DNA of 64,000 bases, taken from Sabethes cyaneus (Eukaryota; Arthropoda; Insecta; Diptera; Culicidae). The position numbers were made by a program, and so were the translations under genes. Every line of letters starts with the position of its first letter. The stretch's first letter is position 1. The stretch lies in assembly GCF_943734655.1 (NCBI RefSeq), contig NC_071354.1:31648847-31712846 (forward strand), read 5' to 3'. The notes under the pieces were generated by a model that made no database searches, was not told where the DNA came from, and saw nothing but the letters and a program-made list of their open reading frames with translations. Positions 11,691-22,890 of the stretch are shown here, in pieces.

Positions 11691-13649
11691 CACCGAGGGA
11701 TGAAACCCAAATCTAGGTGGACAAAAGTAATTACGCTAAAACCGTTAGTCCTAGGTATATAGTATGTTCGAAGTACATTTGTTATTCCGCATTTTTTGGT
11801 GTATATGACATTAGGGTGACCATCATAGTAAGCGAGTGCAAAATATAAACCTTTTTATGGCTTAAGTTAGCTAAATAAAATGTTCAGCAAAGTTAAAGAA
11901 CATTAAATTTTAAGCAACTTTGCCAAAGAAATAAAAGTTCTATCTCTTATGGTTGATGGGCTGGAGCTATTTGAAGTTTTTTGATCTGGGTGGACCTGAA
12001 AAATCCGTTTTTGTTTTATATCTTCTTTCATGTTTATTTCTCAAAAATCATGCCTTCTGAGCACTTTCACACGCATAGAAAACGCACATTTTGTTCGAAG
12101 AAATCAAGTTGCTATCTCCTTTGGTTCCGAAGCTACAGGCATTTTTTTCTAAAAATATGTGGTTCTTTCAAATGTCAATAACGTAAAAACTGCTCAAAAG
12201 CAGCAAATCAAATTTTGTTTAGTAATATATTTGCCTTCGAAATTAATAGAGATCACATCGGTCCAGGTCGGCCTTTTTTTGCTAGACCGTAATGAATATT
12301 GAAGTAAAAATTACCGTTTTACTTGCCAAAATCACAATTTTTACGTAAATAGAATGGATTAAAAAAGCGAAAATAAGTCTAAATGATTGTATTTATCTTA
12401 ATCAAGTATAATTAATAACGGTATAACTTCTCAAGGCGATTCAAGTTTTTTGAAAACTGGAATACCTCTAATGCTTGCTATTAACAAATCTGAGTACTGA
12501 AGCATCATACTCACTAAATCAATAGTTGTTATCTCTCGAAAACTTTCGTGTATGTCTTTCTCTAACTTGCCTATATATCTTATTAATTGCTTCCTGTGTC
12601 TCTTCTGACATCATCCCAATCGGTAATATCAGAGAATCAGCCTTGGAATCAGCTACAGTGAAGCCATGCATCAAAATTTTGTGCCTTGACGACCGAAGGG
12701 TCCATTGTTTCGAGTTACTTAAAGTGTAATTCTCATTTTTCAACAATTTTCAACTAATCAAATACAGAAGTTTCAATATTTAAAGACCACGTGTCAGTAG
12801 TAGCCCGGTTTCAACGAGAATAACTGTTATATTTTCGGCGGCCGCAGTTACAGCATTCACTTCCCCTAAAATAAAAGGTTTTTCAGCTCGAAAAAAAACC
12901 AGAGCCACTTTGATTAGCTGAATACAGATAATTAAGATAAAAACAAGCATTTAGACTTATTTTCGTTTTTTTAATCCATTCTATTTAAGTAAAAATTGTG
13001 ATTTTGCTAAGTAAAACGGTAATTTTTACTTCAATATTCAATACGGTCTAGCAAAAAAAGCGCCGACCTGGACCGATGTGATCTCAATTAATTTTGGGGG
13101 TCAATATATAACATTTATACAAAATTTGATTTGCTGCTTTTGAGCAGTTTTTACATTATTGACATTTGAAAAAACCATATTTTTTTTGAAAAAATGCCTG
13201 TAGCTTCGGAACCGAAGGAGATAGCAACTTGATTCCTTCAAACAAAATGTGCGTTTTCCAAGCGTGCGAAAGTACTCAGAAGGCATGACTCGTGGGAAAT
13301 AAACACGAATGAAGATATAAAGAAAAAACGGATTTTTTAGGTCCACCCCGATCAAAAAACTTCAAATAGCTCCAGCCCATCAACCATAAGAGATAGAACT
13401 TTTATTTCTTTGGCAAAGTTGCTTAAAATTTAATGTTCTTTAACTTTGCTGAACATTTTATTCAGCTAACTTAAGCTATAAAAAAGTTTATATTTTGCAC
13501 TCGCTTACTATAATGGTCACCCTAATGTCATATATACCAAAAAATGCGGAAGGTAAAATAACAAATTTACTTCGAACATACTATATACCTAGGACTAGCG
13601 TTTTAGCGTTAGCTTTTGTCCACCTAGATTTGGGTTTCATCCCACGGTG
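11691..13649. mobile_element. Transib-like foldback element 2 (1.96 kb) inserted in the same SINE
   Basis: Ends are CACCGAGGGATGAAACCC on the left and the inverse of CACCGTGGGATGAAACCC on the right. The arms of about 710 bp (11691-12400 and 12935-13649) are near-perfect inverted repeats. It is flanked by CGTCG (11686-11690 and 13650-13654), a 5-bp GC-rich duplication of the preferred Transib type. The centre (12400-12935) holds a transposase relic resembling the Transib/RAG1 region of the third catalytic residue. After the right duplication the SINE resumes with five extra bases (TATCG). Confidence 0.8.
12526..12740 (-). pseudogene. Transib/RAG1-like transposase relic, third catalytic region
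   Basis: A minus-strand frame contains HKILMHGFTVADSK, then ILPIGMMSEETQEAINK, then RERHTRKFSR. The pattern S-E-x-x-x-E-x-x-N-K followed by a basic helix matches the RAG1 core around its last acidic catalytic residue (SEGNESGNK, then RRFRKMNAR) and Transib transposases (EARNK). The candidate catalytic Glu is encoded at 12591-12593. Only this C-terminal piece remains; the two catalytic Asp regions are gone. The position at the centre of an element with Transib-type ends supports the call independently. Family matching is from memory and not searched. Confidence 0.65.
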
Positions 13650-13654
13650 CGTCG

Positions 13655-13820
13655 TATCGTATGTTCGAATCTCGGCTGGGAGAGGCTGTTAGAGTCAATA
13701 GGATCGTAGCACTGACCCCGCACTGTCCTGTATTCTAACAGCTGGTGGCGAAGTCTGTCGTATAAAAACAGAAGGTCAAATTTCGATTACGGAATTTGCA
13801 CCCAGGCTTTGCTTTGCTTT
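13655..13820 (+). mobile_element. SINE, 3' fragment
   Basis: Resumes with TATGTTCGAATCTCGGCTGG (B box) and continues through the body to CCCAGGCTTTGCTTTGCTTT. With the pieces at 8417-8447 and 11671-11690 it reconstitutes the SINE seen intact at 32598-32813. Confidence 0.85.
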
Positions 13821-14069
13821 GAGATTGTCGGAATAAATGCAGTAAAGAGAAATTTTCTATAGAAAATTGCTGTAAGACGATGGAAGCTTTCAGATCAACC
13901 TCCGAGCACCTATCCACCATCTATTTCAAACTTACTTTTGGTGAGATGTACCCAGTTCAAAAGCCTACAATCAATTCATCTTCCGCACTATCGACTATCG
14001 AGAATGAATAGGTGTTTGAAATGAGCCAAATTTAATTGCAAAAACTATGATAAAAAATAACATAAAAAA

Positions 14070-14355
14070 CCTAAAAATAAAAAATAAGAAAACTTATCCA
14101 ATTTAATTCTACTATGTGTATTTTATTCAATGACAGATACGTATTTCGCCTACGACTTGCAGGCTTCCTCAGTGTCTGTTTTCGAACCACGAAAGCACGT
14201 AGTTCGAAAACAGAAACTGAGGAAGCCTGCAAGTCGTAGGTGAAATACGTATCTGTCATTGAATAAAATACACATAGTAGAATTAAATTGGATAAGTTTT
14301 CTTATTTTTTATTTTTAGGTTTCGTATTCTACTAAGACGCTCCAAAAACTTCAGT
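14070..14355. mobile_element. Hairpin element sharing ends with the element at 20682-22257
   Basis: 14070-14319 is a near-perfect palindrome of two ~120-bp arms around a short loop near 14200. Its right edge runs directly into 14320-14355, which equals the terminal sequence of the element ending at 22257 (CTCCAAAAACTTCAGT). The opposite terminus is missing on the left, so this looks like a truncated foldback copy. About 60 bases of arm (14262-14318) recur at 20738-20800. No coding. Confidence 0.6.
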
Positions 14356-14474
14356 CAAAAAATAACACACAACACAATTGGCCGGGAGACTCTCTTCTAT
14401 GCTCACAATTTTCAATGATTTCAAGGTTTAAAAGCACTGAAAGGACTCGCTTTACTTCTGCTTTTCCGGAGGTT

Positions 14475-14793
14475 ACTACCCAGGTAACCAATAAGCATTT
14501 CCAATGCAATTTAAAAGCAAGCCAATAAGCATTTAAGTTGCCTTAAATGCTACTTAAATGCTATTTTGGCAAAATATGCGGCTACTTTACTGCTAGCCCT
14601 CTTATAGTGTTGACAATGCTTATTTGCAGCTAGTTACCAACAAGAAGAATTTAAATAGAATTGTGCATGCCAATTTACAACAGTTATACAGTCAAAAAGC
14701 TGATAAACAACAACCTGCAGTATAAAACGCCAGGGATGCTAATAAACGACTGATTTACTGCTTATTTTAATGCTTATTGGTTACCTGGGTAGT
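14475..14793. mobile_element. MITE with ACTACCCAGGTAACC ends (319 bp)
   Basis: Perfect terminal inverted repeats of about 25 bases, ACTACCCAGGTAACCAATAA and its inverse. The interior repeats AATGCTTAT-like and GCATTTAA-like motifs. The target duplication is not clear, so the superfamily is left open. No coding capacity. Confidence 0.7.
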
Positions 14794-14954
14794 TTCTCCA
14801 ACTAGCAAAGAGCATTTATGACCCCTTTCAGGAAGCTAGGGACACGAAGAAGAGATTTTTACACCAATCAATCGAAAATTTTTGATGCGCGTTATTTTAA
14901 GACTTTGCAGTGTCATATTTTAGTCATTTTCGGTACACTTACAAAGAATATAAG

Positions 14955-17900
14955 ATGTTTTACTAGTACAGACATCAGTTTGATTATTGTCAGTGCAGCT
15001 GCAGACAAGCGTGCGCTTGATGACGAGTAAATTAATCTTTTCACGCTTTATAAAACTTAATAGAAATTTTATTTGGGGTAATTTTCGCCACGTTTTTTGC
15101 GTTTTATTTTCAAGATTCGAGTTTTTCACAGCGTGTGAACCAGAAAATTACATCAACACAAGATTTATATCAGCTATCAGGTTATGACATTACTCGAACG
15201 ATTAAGTTTCTCAAACTCAAGCACATGTAAAACTTGTTCGACCTTTTCAGGCCGGGCCTCGCCGCGACGTGTGTGGTCTCCGTGGAGGAAATTTTCGCGA
15301 AAAATTTCTCCCTGCATTACATGTGACCCCCTTGATGATGCGAACGCGCGCGGGTGAAGACCGATTGGCCTTCGGCGGTACAGTAGCCGGCCACAAAATC
15401 AACCGCTATGAGAGCGACTATATTAACCACCGGCAGCGGACGGTACGAGACACACGAGAGAGAGACAGGGGAGCAGCCGAACAGGTAAATTTTTTATCTT
15501 TTTAACAAGCCCGAAACCAGATAATTATACGATCGTCGATAAAGCGAGAGATATATGAGCCAGTGGATTTCGCAAGTTTTATTCGCATATTTTATGGCTT
15601 GAAGCTTGAGATTGATTTCAGCCTTTCCCTGCTGCTTGCTGCTGCTGCTGCTGCTGCTGCTGCTACATGTCGATCGTCCGTAACCGAGAGGCATATGTTC
15701 AGGATTTTGTTTAAAATTTCAATTGGGTTTCATCTTTAGTATCCTGATTTGCGACTCTGCTGTTGAGCGACCCTGATTGATGGCCAACTCGTTATTCCAA
15801 AATGATTGAGCCGGGAAACAGCACGAGCCCGTCCCAGCACAGAGCGCGCACGCTAAGAAGGAAACGACAACTTTCGCAACGGCTTGACAGGACGATCGGT
15901 CCAGCAGCAGTCCCGGCACTCGAAGGTAGACGGAACAAAAAATCACTTTGCATAAACATAAACACAACCATGCAACTGAATCGGTAATGTTGGGAGGGGC
16001 GTCGAAGAAGAACCGGAGGCTCCGTCAGCCCTGCCCGGCCGATCGGTTCTCCTCCCAGGAAGCACGTCAGTAAGCAGCAGGAGCAGCGTGTAAAGTCGAT
16101 AACACAAACAAGGCATAAAAGTTGATACTCGTTCGTTTCGGTGTGCCCAGCGTGGTTTTCTCCTTCTTCCCATCGTCGTCGTCGTCGTCGGTTTGTTGTC
16201 GTCGCTTCGCTTCGCCCGTGGAACCAACTTCGCCGAGAAAAGGTGAGGGCAGGACAGAGGAGGCTGGATGGGAAGAAACCAGTCAGCCAACTTGTTAGCC
16301 ATTCAAGCTGCTGCAGCTGCTTGCGGCCAGGCCTGTTGGTGGTGCCTGGCTGGTTAGCTTTGGCCACCGGCTTACGAGCGAAGGAGCGAAGGTGTCCGAG
16401 TGGAAAAACGATTGACCCCAAGATGATGTGAACATGTATGTATAGGAGGGAAAGAAGGTATACACATAGAGAGACAGAGAGGGTTAGGTTTGCTGGAAGG
16501 TAATCAGCATAGGCACCGTTCCGTGCCACGGAACATAGGCGCAAGCGGAGGCTGCCGGGTGGTGCGGTGCTGGGGTCGTGGGGTTTTAGAGAAATTAGCA
16601 TCGCTGTTGACTTTCTGGACGTCCGTAGTCACGGGATGCGATTTCCATGTCGACAGCGATAGTTTTAATTGGATAACCATTTACTTTCAGCTACATCATT
16701 ATAGATTTTAATCTAGTAGTAAGACCCTAGTAAACATGAAGTTTTCATTCTGAATAAAATAATTACTACTCACATAATGGATGTTAAATAAATGATGGGT
16801 AGTTCCGAGGTTTTTAACATCCACAACAATACTATTTGGATTTCTGTTCCTATTGTGTGGTGTGATTTGTTTGAAGGTGTCGAATGAAGAGACGCTTCAG
16901 GGCCTGTAGGCGCTGGTGTTTACTGCCGCAAAATTAGAATCAGAATATTCGGTTTCGCTGTGCAGTTTACACATTGGTAAATTTGTACAGTTCCGAAAGA
17001 ATTCACAAATTTGCTGTAAAACATTTATATCTGTTCATCAAATAATTTCGGTAAGCCACGCCTTTCGATGTTTTCTTTAATCTCATCCATCACGCTGGAT
17101 TTCGCACTGCGAGGGTCCACATTTATCATTTGGCACCCCATTCCAGAAATTTTTGTTGATACGTACACGCATTCTCGCGCCCTCTCTTTCAGTTACACTC
17201 CCGTAACCAAGAGGGGTTTCCTATTTTTACAAGCGTTCATTGGAGAGGAGACATTCCTGCGAATTCGAGAAATGGTCCGCATCGTCGGCGGGCAGGAAGT
17301 TCCTTCTAGTTAGCTGGGCGGTGCGATGCGGTTCGGCGGCGGCGGCATGATGAACACATTATGGAAGATACAGTTTGCTTTCTTCAATTTTCTGATTATA
17401 AAGTAAACAAGCCGAGAAACGAACGAGCGCGGTTCCTTTTTGATTGATCCACCCCGCCCGGTTCGGGCTGATGATGCTGGCTTGACTGGATCGCTTCGCA
17501 ATGAAAATTACGGTGCAGCACCGCGTACGCATTTTCGGCTTTTCCGCATCGTTGATGCACCGGCTGTAGCCCGCCCCCCGCCCGTATTCGGTTTCAGCAC
17601 GGTCCCGAAACCTGCGGGGCCGGGAAGAACGTTTTCCGTATCGAGTGCGTGCCGATCGTGTACACAGATTGTTACGCGTAGCACGGAATGACCAGCAACA
17701 ACATCTGACAACTGATGCAACGAGGCCACAGAAACATCGCTTCTGCGCAGGCCCCCCGGTGGCCGGTGAGTCTCCTCCCTTCTCTTCCGGGCACATTTAG
17801 TAACGGTTGAGATGTAATGGCAAAATTGATGTGGAGGCTTTCGGGCTAATTTATCATGTGGCAGTCATGCGCATAGCGACCGGCCGATCTGCTCCACTGG

Positions 17901-18000
17901 TGGGTTTTCCCTTTTGACTACCGACCGAAAAAAGAACATGTCCATCGTCATCATTGCCCGATTCGTTTCGATATTAATTCGAAATTCGACTCAACCAAGC
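14955..18000. other. GC-richer stretch without a supported gene
   Basis: From about 15,250 the base composition rises well above the surrounding AT-rich DNA, with CpG-containing words and short trinucleotide runs. Several overlapping frames are open, including a 269-codon minus-strand one at 15792-16601. Their Cys, Arg and Ser-rich content and lack of motifs suggest chance. A leader-like purine-rich stretch ends in CAG/GTAAAT at 15485-15490 and could be a non-coding first exon with donor site; this is speculative. Regulatory or untranslated sequence of a neighbouring gene is the most likely content. Confidence 0.35.
15638..15664. repeat. (GCT)n trinucleotide repeat
   Basis: A short run of GCT units with one interruption. 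It opens a poly-Ser/Cys frame by chance. A shorter (GTC)n run lies near 16168-16189. Confidence 0.9.
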
Positions 18001-18589
18001 AAGATTCGGTAATTCGAAGCCAATTTTGCTGGAGAATTATTTCGGCGGAAAATTTAATCTCCAATTCATCTTCCGGAAAGCAGATCGATGTATCATAGCG
18101 AGGAATAGTTGTATTCCTTGTAATTGTTATAAATGCAAGAATCTTACTGAAAAAATATAAATCTGACAAATTTTCTATTCCGTTGAAATTCTGAGACCCT
18201 TCGGGTCAAACTAGTACGATAATTTTAAAAATTGTTTACACATTGTTTGTTTCATTTTTCGCGGTTGTCGCGAGTCAAGCGCTCCTCGTTGTTCTATGGA
18301 TAGCGTAGCAGATCAGGCAAGCTCTAAAGGTAGTGAATCCGGGATTAGATTTCCGATCAAATCAAATACTTTTTTAGGCTGGAAATTTTCTCGATAAGCA
18401 ATGGGGTATGCCAACTGTTATCCTGGGAATTACAGAGACAGACTGATAGAACACTATTAGATCAAAAGCTAGCACACTAGCGTCTCAGAGCTTTGAGAAA
18501 CAATAATCAGACTCAAAACAGACGGAACTACGAGGAAAACAGGTAACCGGACAAATGTATAACCTGTAAGCAGTTGAAATTTATTTGGG

Positions 18590-19030
18590 TATCAAATCAA
18601 ATCAAGTAAATCAAAATAACCAATTAGAAGTAAAGAAAAATGTAAAATTAAGTCACATAAAGAAGAGTAACCTCCTGCAACAAAAAGAATTTTGAACCAA
18701 GCGTCTAGAAAATGAATAACCCAAGAAAGCAGAAACCAGAAAAACAGAACTACAAACCGATCAGAATAAAACGAAATCATAAGAATATAAACCGAGAGAA
18801 GAAAAACAGAATAAAAATTGTTCCAAAAAGAGAAAAACTTTGTTTCGAAAAACAAACGTAAATTCTCCACAAATGCACGATAAAAAAATTCACAATATAA
18901 TCCGTAATCACACCAAATCAATTCCACAATAAAATCCAAAGTTCACAATCAAATCCATAATAGTTGTTAAATCAGCAAACAAATCTGCACTCAAGTTCCC
19001 GATTGAAACCCTAAGCCCGCAATCAAATGT
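18590..19030. other. Low-complexity AT-rich sequence
   Basis: Degenerate text with recurring AAATCAAATC and TTCACAATCAAATCC words, possibly a decayed tandem repeat of about 20 bp. No gene was recognised; the 115-codon minus frame here is Phe/Leu-rich and follows base composition. Confidence 0.35.
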
Positions 19031-19154
19031 ACAAATCTCTTTATATAAGAGGCTTATGTCTGTACCGAAAACCAGGTCTATGACAGGACGTCATAAGAGG
19101 CTTATAGGTAATTAAAAACAGGCCCCTGAGATGACGTCATGGTTTCGTAGCAAT

Positions 19155-20665
19155 GGGTTGTATTCTCAGTCACCTCACCGGTCGACTGCTGGACTGCTCG
19201 ATTGCTCAACTGGTTGACTAGACTGCTCGACTGGACTGCTCAACTGAACTGCTCGACTGAACTGTTCGATTCGACTGCTCGACCCAACTGCTTGATTAGA
19301 TAGATCGACTTGAACTACTCGACTTAACTGCTGGATTCGACTGCTTGACACATTTGCTCAACTGGACTGTTCGATTCGACTACTCAACTTGCCAGCTCGA
19401 CTCAACTGCTCGACTTGCCAGCTCGATTCAACTGCTAGACTGGACTACTCGACTCAACTGCTCAATTCAACTGCTCGACTAAACTCCTTAACTCAACTAC
19501 TCGACTCAACTGCTTGACCCTACTACTCGATTGGACTATTCGAATCGACTGCTCGACTCAACTGCTCAACTAGATTGCACGATTCAACTGCTCGATTAGA
19601 CTACTTGATTTAACTGCTCGACCTGACAGCTCGATTCAACTGACGACTGGACAGCTTGATCCATCTGCTCGACTAGACAGATCGACTTGACTACTCGACT
19701 TAGCCACTCGACCTCAACTGGTTGGCTTAACTGTTCGATTCGACTGCTCGATTCAACTACTCGACTAAACTGCTCGATTCTGGCGCTAGACTCGTCTCAA
19801 ATTTCTCAGCGAGACTTAACTTCTCGACTTAACCACTTGACCCGACTGCTCTATAGACTACTTGACTAAACTATGATTCGACTGCTCGACTCAACTGATT
19901 GATTCAACTGCTCGACTGATTGATTTTACTACTCGACTGAGCTGTTCGATTTCACTGCTCGACTCCACTGTTCGACTTAAACACTCGACCTGACTCGACC
20001 TCGATTCGACTGCTTGACACATTTGATCCACTTACTACTCGGACCGATTGCTCGACTAGGCTGTTCGATTCGACTGCTCAACTTGCCAGCTCGACTCAAC
20101 TGCTAAACTTGCCAGTTCGACTCAACTGCTCGACTGGACAGCTAGGTTTCACTGCTCGACTCAACTGCTAAACTGGACTACTCGCCTCAACTGCTTGACT
20201 TTCCTACTCGATTGGACTATTCAAATCGGTTGCTCGACTCCATTGCTGTACTCGATAGCTCGATTCAATTGCTCGACTAGACTACTCGATTCAACTGCTC
20301 GACTAGACTACTCGATTCAACTGCTCGACTTCTCGGCTCAACTGCTCAACTGCTTTTACTGCGAAACTTACTTCTCGACTGAACCACTTGACCTGACTGC
20401 TCGACTAGACTGCTTGACTAAGCTGTTTGATTCGACTGCTTGATTCAACTGCTCGACTGGACTACTCGATGCAACTACTCAACTGGACTACTCGACTTAA
20501 CTGCTCGATTAAACTGTTCGACTGGACTACTAAATTAAACTGCTCGACCGAACTGCTCAACTGCTCGATTGAACAGCTTGATTCAACTGCTCGATTTGAC
20601 TGCTCGACTCGACCGCTCGACTCGACTGCTCGACCCAACTGCTTGACTCGATTGCTTGTCGCGAT
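19155..20665 (+). repeat. 13-bp minisatellite
   Basis: About 115 degenerate units close to CAACTGCTCGATT, with variants CGACTGCTCGACT and GGACTACTCGACT. Since 13 is not a multiple of 3, frames cycle through Leu-Asp-Ser-Thr-Ala-Arg words; they are not genes. The array ends about 15 bases before the left terminus of the TIR element at 20682. Confidence 0.9.
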
Positions 20666-20681
20666 AACATATGGTCGGTTG

Positions 20682-22257
20682 ACTGAAGTTTTTGGAGCGT
20701 CTTAGTAGAATACGAAACCTAAAAATAGTTAATGTGAAAGTGAATAAAATACACATAGTAGAATTAAATTGGATAAGTTTTCTTATTTTTTATTTTTAGA
20801 TATGGTCGGTGTTAAATCAGAACGGACCAACTCGTAAAATTAAAAAAAATGAATTAACCCATTTCCTCCCAGCGTTGCGAAAACGCAACGCACTTTCATT
20901 CGTCTCTAGAGAAGGCCCGGTTGAAGATATCAACTTGGACCCTGAGAAACAAAGAAAGATTGGAAAAAAATCTAATCGACCTGTTTTTGCTCAAAGGCCA
21001 GATGTTACATGTAACATAATTACAGCTGTGACAAAACAACAGGTTTTGCTATTTTTCAGGCAGTTAAGGAAAAATGCTCATAAAACTCGATTTTACCTCT
21101 ATTAACGCCTGACCTATCAATCAGTGTTAGTAAGAATCGGTTGCTTGCCAGAAAAAACTTTGTTTCATAATTTTGATTATTTTTGTAATTTTAAGATAGG
21201 TTTGAAGCTTTGCGTTGCGAAAACGCAACGCTAGGAAGTAACGATATTCAAAATTTGCAACGGGAACGTTTGTTTTCGTTCGTTCGCTGCGGTGTTTCAT
21301 TTGATGTCGTTGCTTTTTAGTAAACAAATGAATATAAATCTTATCTTTCGCTTATTTAAAATATCCCGGAAACATTATAAAAGTTTACATAACATAGAAT
21401 TCGCAACTTCAAACACTGACGGCAGATGGAGAAGCCGTTGTGATAAGAGCCTAATAAAATTGTTAAAGTACCTTTGCCTCCGGAATCTCTGGAAGAATTG
21501 AGTGATGGCAACGACAGTTTCATGGACCCAAATTTATTGTTACAACCTTTCCGGAACGTGTTGGTAGGCATTTAATCATCTGCGACGACATGCATTTAGC
21601 ATTCAAACTGCATACTATGCGTCTAGTGCAAAGATGGTCTCCAACCCAAATGTTTCGATATCTATCATAAAACATAACATGTAATCTTCTAAGTAGTTCA
21701 TTTGATCTTTATTGACACTCAAAATCACAAAAAAAAAATCCCAAATTTGATTTAACGGTAAAAAAGTATGAAGCATTTATATGCATAATAATGAAGGTAT
21801 GCAAAAACGGTATACCCTTAATGCCCAGCGTTGCGTTTTCGCAACGTAGCGTTGCGGGACACAGGGTCAAAATTAAAAATACATGTCAGCGGCTTTTTCT
21901 TAGTTGACCTAAAAGAGAATTTTCCTGAAAGTTTCAACTTTCTACCCCTGCTGGGAAAAGTGTGGGGCTTAATGGGTTAACGATAACGATCAGACATAAT
22001 ATTTTCACTATTTGTACAATTTTGTAGTACATGAAAAAGTCATACAACAATTACAAAAAGAGCAAAAATAGAAAAACTGATTTTACAAATTCATATACAA
22101 TAAATAAGATTTTTCTATCTATTTATTTAATATCTTTATTCAGTTAAATAAAATCCAATTCGACCATAAAAACTATTTGTTTCATAAAATTAAAAAAGTT
22201 TTCTTCTTTTTTAATTTTAGGTTTCGTATTCTACTAAGACGCTCCAAAAACTTCAGT
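20682..22257. mobile_element. TIR element (1.58 kb) hosting a piggyBac-like insertion
   Basis: Terminal inverted repeats of about 45 bp begin ACTGAAGTTTTTGGAGCGTC, with the inverse ending at 22257. Just inside the left end is the arm sequence also found at 14262-14318. The piggyBac-like element at 20858-21976 occupies most of the interior. Without it the element is about 450 bp with no coding capacity. The target duplication was not determined. Confidence 0.7.
20858..21976. mobile_element. piggyBac-like non-autonomous element (1.1 kb)
   Basis: Bounded by TTAA on both sides (20854-20857 and 21977-21980), with ends CCCATTTCCTCCCA and the inverse of CCCATTAAGCCCCA. A TTAA duplication with CCC ends is the piggyBac signature. 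Inside are three copies of a 20-bp palindrome of type GCGTTGCGAAAACGCAACGC (20872, 21212, and a variant at 21828), possible transposase-binding sites. A short stretch near 21463-21560 reads KVPLPPESLEELSDGNDSF, reminiscent of an acidic piggyBac N-terminus, but the rest of a transposase is absent. Confidence 0.75.
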
Positions 22258-22754
22258 ATTTGGTTCAGTTTATGACTAAGACTCTTTTATGTACAACATC
22301 TTAGAGCTATATTATGCAATATAAGAAATCAAAGAACTAATACAAAGATTAATCATCTTCGCAAACACTGGCCAATGGAATGTATCCACAGTTTTCTGAA
22401 CAGATATTTATATTTTCCGGATTGTAAGATTCGGACTCAACTAGTAAATCTATAAATAAATTCTCCTTCAAATCCACGTCCACGTGCGAGTTCAAGTTCA
22501 AGCCAAGGTCTAAGGTAAGACTCAAATCAAAGTCCATATTTAGGTCCATGTGAGGTACAAATCGAGGTCCAAATTTAGGTCCAGTCGAGATTTAAGTCGA
22601 GGCTTAAATTGAAGTTCAAATTGAGGTCCAAATTACGGTCTCAGTCGAGATACAAGTCGAGGTCCAATGCGAGGCCCAAATGGAAGTCCAAATCGTGATC
22701 GAAGCCGAGGTCAAAATTGAGGTCCAGTCGACCAGTTTAAAGTGTTTAATCTAG

Positions 22755-22890
22755 GGTCTCACTGCGTTAATTCAAAAATAACCGAAAAAGTCACTCGAAT
22801 TTAAAAATCGTTGAAAAACCGGGTTAATAAAAACCGAATTAATTCAAAAATCATAAAAACCGTGTAAAAAGAGACGTGAGTGTACACATA
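22755..22890. mobile_element. Possible degraded MITE related to the element at 6030
   Basis: Right edge, read inwards, is CACTCACGTCTCTTTTTACA, close to the CACTGAAGTCGCTTTTTACG terminus at 6030. The interior has AAAACCG-type repeated words, parallel to the array in that element. The left terminus is not clear, so the call is tentative. Confidence 0.35.

Noticed and set aside
15792..16601. 269-codon minus-strand frame
   Set aside because: GC-rich context, Cys/Ser/Arg-rich composition, overlapping frames on both strands, and no recognisable motif. Likely chance in a GC-rich non-coding region.
19687..20705. Open frames with LDSTARLDYSIQLL-type text
   Set aside because: Products of the 13-bp minisatellite; frame changes track unit length variation.
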